11,184 bases of DNA from Nitrospirota bacterium (GTDB lineage Bacteria > Nitrospirota > Nitrospiria > Nitrospirales > NS-4). The stretch is taken from assembly GCA_005877855.1 (NCBI GenBank), contig VBOF01000265.1, positions 1 to 11,184 on the forward strand. The letters are read 5' to 3'. The position numbers and the translations under genes are program-made. Of the stretch, positions 7,054 to 11,184 are shown piece by piece; the stretch's first letter is position 1; every line of letters starts with the position of its first letter. The notes under the pieces were generated by a model. It worked only from the letters and a program-made list of their open reading frames with translations. It did no database searches and had not been told where the DNA came from.

Positions 7054-8813
7054 CTAAACATTGGTCTGGGCAGTTCCGGCCGGCGCTCTGCTATCTCCAG
7101 CGTCAGCTTCAGGGCCTTCAGCATTTGGCCGATCTGGTCATGCAAGTCCCGTGCAATGTGCCGCCGCTCCCTTTCCTCAAACACCATCGCCGCTAGGCGC
7201 GCCCTGGCTTGCTCGTCCCGTTTGCGCTCGGTGAGATCGCGAATGATGGCGCCAAAAAAGGCGCCAGCTCTTGTATCCCACTTCGCTAACGACAGCTCCA
7301 ATGGAAATTCCGTTCCGTCTTTGCGCAGACCCTCCAACTCGATTGTCCGTCCCACCAGCTTTGTTTTCCCGGTTTGATTCACCCGCTCGATGGCGCGTCG
7401 GTGGGGCTCATGGTATCGGGTCGGCATCAACAGAGTCAGCGGCTGATTCAGCACCTCTGCTTCCGTATAGCCAAACATGATTTGCGCGCCCTGGTTCCAC
7501 GAGAGCATGCGCCCGTGGTGGTCGCCCACAATGACAGCGTCGTTGGTAGAATGCGTCAAGGAACGGAATCGCTCCTCGCTCTCACGTAACGCTTCCTCCG
7601 CCAGCTTGCGCTCAGTAATATCGTCATAGACCACGATGATGCCGCGAATCTCATCGTTAGCACCGTAGATCGGGGCGGTCGCAATGCTGACCTCGATCAG
7701 AGACCCGTCCTTCTTCTGTCGCTGGGTCTCCATGAGGGTGACTGACTCGCCGCATAACACCCTCTTCCGCAAAGCATGGAACTCCTCCTGCTTAGCTTCA
7801 GGGACGATGGGATTCGACCGGCCCAGAACCTCTTGTTTGCCCCACCCGAATATCCGCTCGGCTGCTCTATTCCACATGGTCACGATACCCATGGGATACA
7901 TCGCAATGATTGCCAGCGGCGACGCGTGGAACAGCGCGCGAAGCGTTTCATTGGTCTCGCGTAGTGCCTCCTCGCTGGCTTCTAGGGCTTCGGTTCGTGC
8001 CTTCGATTCCTCGTTTGCCTTTGAAAGCGCAATGGTTCGTTCCTGAACACGGAGTTCTAGTTCATCATGAGCTTTCCGAAGCGCCTCCTCCGCCTTGATG
8101 CGCTCGGTGACATCACGGCCCACACCGAGTATGCCGACTACTCTTCCGTTGCGGAGCTGGGGTGTTTGTATGAATTCACCCACTCGATAATTCCCCGATC
8201 GTTCCCGAATCCGCAGGGTAAAAAGCGGAGGGTTTTGACCAGCCATGACCTGCTGAAAGCGCTCCAGAGCGAGTGGCAGGTCTTCGGGATGAACGAGGGG
8301 GGCAAACGGCTGCGCGATCCATTCAGAGCACGACCAGCCCGTGTACAGTTCGAAAGCTGGGTTTAATGAGGTGATCGTGCCATCGGGTGAGAGAGTGTAG
8401 ATGACATCTCGCACGGAATCGACGAGGCTACGGTAAATGTCTTCAGAATAGCGTAACGCCTCTCTTGCTTGCTCACGGCTCCTGGTCGCCTGCAGAAGTT
8501 CCGTTTCTTTCTCCGGCAGCACCTTGTAGACCTCAATGAAGCCTAGTCCATAAAAGAGCCAACTCGTACATAACGCCGCCAGCCACGCCCACGCGCCTCC
8601 CACATCTCCCAAGATGACTGAAAGGATTTGCTCCTTCGCCAATCCGTTGACGATCATGAGGATGTGGCCAATAGCCATCACAAGGGACCCCAAAGCGATG
8701 AAGGTCATCCCCCGCCCGATCAGGCTGCTCCTGACGGTTCTTGCTATTAGAAGGCCATAGATGATCGCGACCAAGAGAAACGGCATTTCTAAAACGGCAA
8801 ACCAGGTGCTCAT
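7050..8813 (-). CDS. Membrane-bound three-PAS sensor histidine kinase, truncated after the H-box helix
   Basis: A frame of 587 residues. The N-terminus has three hydrophobic segments (about 6-25, 36-57 and 73-93) that anchor it in the inner membrane, then a coiled-coil linker. Three PAS/PAC domains follow at about 122-240, 285-405 and 412-533; each PAC part ends with a D-(V/I/L)-TER motif, and a second coiled coil lies at about 240-290. Residues 545-580 form the first HisKA_3 helix with RHIARDLHDQIGQ; His558 is the expected phospho-acceptor. The frame ends at residue 587 (LPRPMFR), where an intact kinase continues into the second dimerisation helix and ATPase domain. AGGAGG lies 6 nt before the ATG. 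The gene overlaps a 46-codon ORF upstream and the ATPase fragment downstream. No heme or flavin ligand can be named for the PAS domains. Confidence 0.9.
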   Translation of the reverse strand: MSTWFAVLEMPFLLVAIIYGLLIARTVRSSLIGRGMTFIALGSLVMAIGHILMIVNGLAKEQILSVILGDVGGAWAWLAALCTSWLFYGLGFIEVYKVLPEKETELLQATRSREQAREALRYSEDIYRSLVDSVRDVIYTLSPDGTITSLNPAFELYTGWSCSEWIAQPFAPLVHPEDLPLALERFQQVMAGQNPPLFTLRIRERSGNYRVGEFIQTPQLRNGRVVGILGVGRDVTERIKAEEALRKAHDELELRVQERTIALSKANEESKARTEALEASEEALRETNETLRALFHASPLAIIAMYPMGIVTMWNRAAERIFGWGKQEVLGRSNPIVPEAKQEEFHALRKRVLCGESVTLMETQRQKKDGSLIEVSIATAPIYGANDEIRGIIVVYDDITERKLAEEALRESEERFRSLTHSTNDAVIVGDHHGRMLSWNQGAQIMFGYTEAEVLNQPLTLLMPTRYHEPHRRAIERVNQTGKTKLVGRTIELEGLRKDGTEFPLELSLAKWDTRAGAFFGAIIRDLTERKRDEQARARLAAMVFEERERRHIARDLHDQIGQMLKALKLTLEIAERRPELPRPMFR

Positions 8814-8950
8814 GGTGAACCTCCTGGATAGCGCGTAGTCCCCGCGCCTTCACGGATGTGGAGACCTGAAAGCCTTTTGGGAGATGAAGGTTGTAAAGCC
8901 TGGCACAGAAGGCTGGCAATCTGAATCAGCAGCGCTTTGCTTCGAGTCAT
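8810..8950 (-). CDS. Small ORF of 46 residues overlapping the kinase start
   Basis: Starts at ATG 8950 with GGAAGG 7 nt upstream and ends in a TGA that shares ATGA with the kinase start. The protein begins MTRSKALLIQIASLLCQALQ, a short amphipathic to hydrophobic stretch, then becomes basic and Gly/Pro-rich. It is too short and polar for a clear membrane protein. The good ribosome site and stop/start overlap suggest a leader or coupled small protein; the kinase Shine-Dalgarno lies inside its last codons, so translation of this ORF could affect kinase expression. I recognise no family. Chance is a real alternative. Confidence 0.45.
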   Translation of the reverse strand: MTRSKALLIQIASLLCQALQPSSPKRLSGLHIREGAGTTRYPGGSP

Positions 8951-9156
8951 CGGATCGCCTTCCACGAGAATGGCACTAAATCACGTATCTCCCCCCTTGA
9001 GATTAGGGAATTGTCCCTCTTCTTCTACAGGGATTCACCTGATTTCTGATCGTGAATTAACCTGAGTGTGCCGCCCCGTCAGTATGCTCGCTGCGCCCAA
9101 GTGACTGTAAGCCTTCGAAATTCGAACAAAGAGAGAGTTAGCGGCGTGACCGCGAT
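8951..9156 (-). promoter_or_regulatory. Upstream region of the two-component cluster with an AGGGA-N4-TCCCT dyad
   Basis: No gene seen. A short dyad, AGGGAATTGTCCCT, lies at 9005-9018, about 55 bp before the small ORF, a plausible position for a regulator site. A nearly symmetrical TTCGAAATTCGAA occurs at 9114-9126. No convincing -35/-10 pair was found on the minus strand. Confidence 0.3.
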
Positions 9157-9313
9157 CGGAGATCAGCGCCAGTGGGCCAGAATCATCCCGATGATTGCGG
9201 GTTGAGAAAGTGGTAAGAGGCGCGGGGTGGTGGTCAGCCTAGCTTCGGAAGAATCGCCACAGCAAAACGAGCAGGAGCACTCCTCCAATCGTGAGGCCCA
9301 GGCGGGAGGAGGC
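9157..9313. repeat. 157-bp direct repeat, left copy
   Basis: Matches 10532-10688 at a constant offset of 1375 bp with one difference (C at 9290, G at 10665). It contains 75 bp of the end of the DUF4124 coding sequence and 82 bp of its downstream flank, including the inverted repeat AATCATC-CC-GATGATT (9181-9196). Homology fades within a few bases past 9316. Confidence 0.95.
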
Positions 9314-9316
9314 AAA
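9239..9316 (-). pseudogene. Orphan C-terminal remnant of the DUF4124 gene
   Basis: Encodes the same final residues as the intact gene at 10614 (FASSRLGLTIGG, then VLLLVLLWRFFRS and stop): the C-terminal membrane helix alone. An in-frame TGA lies directly upstream (9319-9317) and the start, signal peptide and DUF4124 domain are absent. The single base difference from the intact copy is synonymous (ACG versus ACC, Thr). Confidence 0.85.
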
Positions 9317-9595
9317 TCAAAAGGAGAGAAAAGCGAAAAGGCTACTTTTCTTCCAAGTTGGCGCCAGCAACCACCGTCGTACCCATTAAAGCTGTTCCAA
9401 CACAAGAGACCGGTGGTTTTTTATAAGAAGCTTTCACGGCCTGTTGAACGCCCACTGAGCCGTTAGTAGGTGGTTACGGACCTGCCGCGACAAGCGGTTT
9501 AGAAACTGATGAAATGACCACAGGGTCGCATGGTTTGCCACTTTCGGCCGGCCCAGTTTTCCGGAAAAACGTCAGCCTGGCCCCTATTTCTGCCC
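9317..9595. other. Intergenic stretch between the DUF4124 remnant and lipoprotein gene
   Basis: About 280 bp without a supported gene. It holds one copy of the 64-bp dispersed repeat (9443-9505), a perfect TTTTCCGGAAAA palindrome (9557-9568), and AACCACCG (9369) facing CGGTGGTTTTTT (9411) across a long 34-nt loop. The last would be terminator-like only on the plus strand, where no gene precedes it. Confidence 0.4.
9443..9505. repeat. Dispersed repeat of about 64 bp, copy A
   Basis: Aligns with 10062-10124 with one single-base indel and roughly four-fifths identity. The shared cores are GTTGAACGCCCA, TGAGCCGTTAGTA, TTACGG and GCGGTTTAG. It lies about 90 bp downstream of the first lipoprotein stop. 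Confidence 0.8.
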
Positions 9596-9994
9596 CTAGG
9601 GATGAGTCGTGGACTCCTTCTGCTCTCGCGTCATCCGGTCCATGTCATTGAAGATATCCCGTTTGCGGTCGTCAAGCAAACGAACCCGCCGATCAAGCTC
9701 GTCGAGTCGCTGGCGGTACTCCGCGTCTGAGAGCTGCCCAGCATTACGACGGAGACAGGCCTCTCGGTACCCTGCTACCAGCGTCTGGACTTCGGGATCC
9801 CAGTACTCGCCTCCGAACGTGAACTCCGGCCCGACGCCGAGAAGGGGCGGACCGGCCCTCAGGCCGATGCTTGGCCCGATGGACCCGGCAGTGAGGGCAC
9901 GGCAATCCATCTGTCCCGGTTGAGGAGTCGAAGCGCATCCTGCAACGATGCCAAGAATCATGGCAAGCGAGGCGCTGAGCGCGGGGCGTTTCAT
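9596..9994 (-). CDS. Small lipoprotein, family not recognised
   Basis: A protein of 132 residues with a lipoprotein signal peptide: basic MKRP start, hydrophobic segment, and lipobox VAGC with Cys20. The mature part begins Gly/Pro-rich (ASTPQPGQMDCRAL, then GPPLLGVGPEF). It ends in a highly charged helical stretch (about 82-128, LSDAEYRQRLDELDRRVRLL) likely to form a coiled coil. It is probably anchored in the outer or inner membrane facing the periplasm. The ATG at 9994 starts the signal peptide; only a weak purine-rich site precedes it. It lies between the two copies of the 64-bp repeat and inside the region bracketed by the 157-bp repeats. No function is assigned. Confidence 0.82.
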   Translation of the reverse strand: MKRPALSASLAMILGIVAGCASTPQPGQMDCRALTAGSIGPSIGLRAGPPLLGVGPEFTFGGEYWDPEVQTLVAGYREACLRRNAGQLSDAEYRQRLDELDRRVRLLDDRKRDIFNDMDRMTREQKESTTHP

Positions 9995-10061
9995 GAAGGA
10001 CTTTCTTTCTTCCAGATTCGGTTGAGGTCCACCGTCATCATAACACAGAGGCGACGAGCTC

Positions 10062-10124
10062 GTTGAACGCCCATTGAGCCGTTAGTAAGAGCTTACGGGG
10101 CTGCTGACGACATGCGGTTTAGGA
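10062..10124. repeat. Dispersed repeat of about 64 bp, copy B
   Basis: Partner of 9443-9505. It begins 14 bp after the second lipoprotein stop in the direction of transcription and contains a small dyad GTAAG-AG-CTTAC (10085-10096) that copy A does not keep. No coding function is apparent. Confidence 0.8.
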
Positions 10125-10138
10125 AGACGCTCTCGCCA

Positions 10139-10462
10139 CTACCAACAGCCTCGTTGAGCCGCCCCCTTCACGCCTCCCGTCTGGTCTAATTCAAATTCCA
10201 TGACGCAAACCGTGTAGTAAGACTCGGCCATACCCCTCCGACTGATGCCGGACGGATGACGTTGGGCCTTCTTCCAGATCAAGACGGTCCCTCCTGAGTC
10301 CGATAGCCTTTCACTGGTTGGAGGTCCGAACGTGGCAATCACCTCGTCCTTAGGCTTGCCCTGCCAGCTCTTGAGCAGAGCCTCATCGGGATTCGACGGT
10401 GCCGGAGCGCATCCGGGGATGACAAGGAGTAGAGACAGGAGGAATGGCAACCACTGCCTCAT
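10139..10462 (-). CDS. Small lipoprotein with a SmpA/BamE-like motif
   Basis: A protein of 107 residues from the ATG at 10462, which places a classic lipoprotein signal at the N-terminus (MRQWLPFLLSLLLVIPGC, Cys18). A GTG at 10498 in frame would add 12 polar residues before the signal and is less likely, although no good ribosome site marks either start. The mature part contains LKSWQGKPKDEVIATFGPPTS, which resembles the short W-x-G-x-(P/K)-x-(D/E)-(E/L)-(V/L)-I-x-x-(F/W)-GxP motif common in small periplasmic lipoproteins related to SmpA/OmlA. After it comes a strand-rich segment (GTVLIWKK, YYTVCVMEFELD, GGVKGAAQRGCW). An envelope role is inferred. It follows the right 157-bp repeat and precedes copy B of the 64-bp repeat. 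Confidence 0.82.
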   Translation of the reverse strand: MRQWLPFLLSLLLVIPGCAPAPSNPDEALLKSWQGKPKDEVIATFGPPTSERLSDSGGTVLIWKKAQRHPSGISRRGMAESYYTVCVMEFELDQTGGVKGAAQRGCW

Positions 10463-10531
10463 GACGTATTCTAGTCGCTGACGGGCTCGGTCTTCCACAC
10501 GGGCGGCAAACGGGGCAGAAAGCAGGCCGCC

Positions 10532-10688
10532 CGGAGATCAGCGCCAGTGGGCCAGAATCATCCCGATGATTGCGGGTTGAGAAAGTGGTAAGAGGCGCGG
10601 GGTGGTGGTCAGCCTAGCTTCGGAAGAATCGCCACAGCAAAACGAGCAGGAGCACTCCTCCAATGGTGAGGCCCAGGCGGGAGGAGGC
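10532..10688. repeat. 157-bp direct repeat, right copy
   Basis: Includes the last 25 codons and stop of the intact DUF4124 gene (10614-10688) and 82 bp of its downstream flank. One mismatch to 9157-9313. This is probably the original locus because the gene is whole here. Confidence 0.95.
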
Positions 10689-10976
10689 GAATTCATTGAA
10701 TTGATCCAGCCAGGAGGGCGACGGCGGAGCTTTCTCGCCAGGCGCCGGCGGGGCAGGAGGCGGGGTCGGCGCGACTGTCACGGGCGCTTTGCCCGGATCC
10801 ACGACCTTCGCCTTGCTTCGGAACTTCTCCGGGATGAGGTCCCGCCGGTCCGTGTAATGCGTGATGCCCCGCTCGTCCTCATACTTGTAGACGACACCAG
10901 CCGAACTCGCCGCCCCCGCAAAGACCAAGCAGGACACGACCCAGACGAGACAGCAGACGAAACCCTGATTGGCCAT
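10614..10976 (-). CDS. DUF4124-domain envelope protein with C-terminal membrane helix
   Basis: A protein of 120 residues from ATG 10976 (GTG at 10979 is the adjacent alternative). A signal peptide or N-terminal membrane segment covers about 8-26 (LVWVVSCLVFAGAASSA). The DUF4124 domain follows with VVYKYEDERGITHYTDRRDLIP, the usual Y-x-(Y/W)-x-D-E-x-G-x-x-x-(Y/F)-T-D pattern. A proline-rich linker (about 65-88) and a single hydrophobic helix (LTIGGVLLLVLLWRFF) end the protein. This layout suggests a periplasmic domain tethered to the inner membrane; its biochemical role is not known. The start is 11 bp after the stop of the HD-GYP gene, so they are probably cotranscribed. The 3' end is duplicated at 9239-9316. 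Confidence 0.87.
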   Translation of the reverse strand: MANQGFVCCLVWVVSCLVFAGAASSAGVVYKYEDERGITHYTDRRDLIPEKFRSKAKVVDPGKAPVTVAPTPPPAPPAPGEKAPPSPSWLDQFNEFASSRLGLTIGGVLLLVLLWRFFRS

Positions 10977-10987
10977 CACAGTAAGGG

Positions 10988-11184
10988 CTAGGACCCTGGC
11001 ATGCGATCCACGTCAGGATATTTCCGCCGGATGGCGAGCACCTGGTCCATGGAGTCGAGGAAGAGATCCAGCAGTTGCGGATCGAAATGCCGTGCGCGGC
11101 CCACGCGGATGACTTCCACCGCCTGCTCCGGCGGAAGGGCCTGCTTATAGACGCGCCTGGTCGTGATCCCGTCGAAGGCATCCG
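10988..11184 (-). CDS. C-terminal end of an HD-GYP domain protein (5' part outside window)
   Basis: The last 64 residues and TAG stop are present. The sequence starts DAFDGITTRRVYKQALPPEQAV and continues VIRVGRARHFDPQLLDLFL. This is the characteristic end of HD-GYP phosphodiesterases (D-x-(F/Y)-DA-(L/M)-T-x-x-R-x-Y-K, then HFDP-x-(L/V)-(L/V)-x-x-F). Such proteins usually degrade cyclic di-GMP and are often fused to receiver domains, but the metal-binding HD and GYP motifs lie beyond the edge and cannot be checked. It is followed after 8-11 bp by the DUF4124 gene. Confidence 0.87.
   Translation of the reverse strand, partial: DAFDGITTRRVYKQALPPEQAVEVIRVGRARHFDPQLLDLFLDSMDQVLAIRRKYPDVDRMPGS

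Noticed and set aside
9163..9405. An 80-codon minus-strand frame in the left 157-bp repeat
   Set aside because: It reads the duplicated DUF4124 3' end in the wrong frame; the matching frame is the short remnant at 9239-9316.
9369..9424. Possible plus-strand terminator (AACCACCG facing CGGTGGTTTTTT)
   Set aside because: The loop is 34 nt and no plus-strand gene precedes it.
10602..10991. A 129-codon plus-strand frame opposite the DUF4124 gene
   Set aside because: Arg-rich, low-complexity translation antisense to a gene with a clear signal peptide and domain; part of it exists twice only because of the direct repeat.

Overview
All genes supported here lie on the minus strand, so the window is described from its right edge leftward, in the direction of transcription. 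Base composition is moderately GC-rich. The content is periplasmic lipoproteins, a DUF4124 protein, an HD-GYP protein, a multi-PAS kinase with a NarL-type regulator, a cupredoxin and SurA/parvulin folding factors. This suggests a Gram-negative environmental bacterium. The style of the PAS kinase/NarL pair and of the DUF4124 protein reminds me of Nitrospira and its relatives (Nitrospirota), but that is an impression from memory and no marker gene confirms it.

Right block (about 11184 to 9157): the C-terminal end of an HD-GYP protein runs into a DUF4124 envelope protein, followed by two small lipoproteins. A 157-bp direct repeat with one mismatch brackets the two lipoprotein genes. One copy is the 3' end of the DUF4124 gene plus its downstream flank. 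The other copy, 1375 bp further on, carries an orphan C-terminal remnant of the same gene. A second, more diverged repeat of about 64 bp lies downstream of each lipoprotein gene.

Middle block (about 8950 to 6047): a tightly overlapped two-component cluster. A 46-codon small ORF overlaps the kinase start by ATGA. The membrane-anchored three-PAS kinase stops just after its phospho-accepting histidine helix. Its ATPase domain continues in a separate frame through a GTGA overlap, and the ATPase ORF overlaps the NarL/LuxR response regulator by ATGA. The second dimerisation helix of the kinase is missing, so the kinase is split and carries a deletion.

Left block (about 6046 to 1): after a non-coding stretch of about 440 bp with repeated ATC-CGGG-type motifs comes a secreted 604-residue protein with an amicyanin-like copper site and a C-terminal propeller-like part. 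It ends at a strong intrinsic terminator. Then follows a compact envelope operon: a SurA/parvulin-type PPIase, a SurA-like lipoprotein interrupted by an in-frame amber codon, and a large exported beta-propeller/BNR protein that runs off the left edge.

The most notable features are three disrupted genes in 11 kb (amber codon, internal kinase deletion, orphan gene 3' end), the repeat-bounded lipoprotein cassette, and the unusual cupredoxin. I see no CRISPR array, tRNA, rRNA, transposase or integrase.
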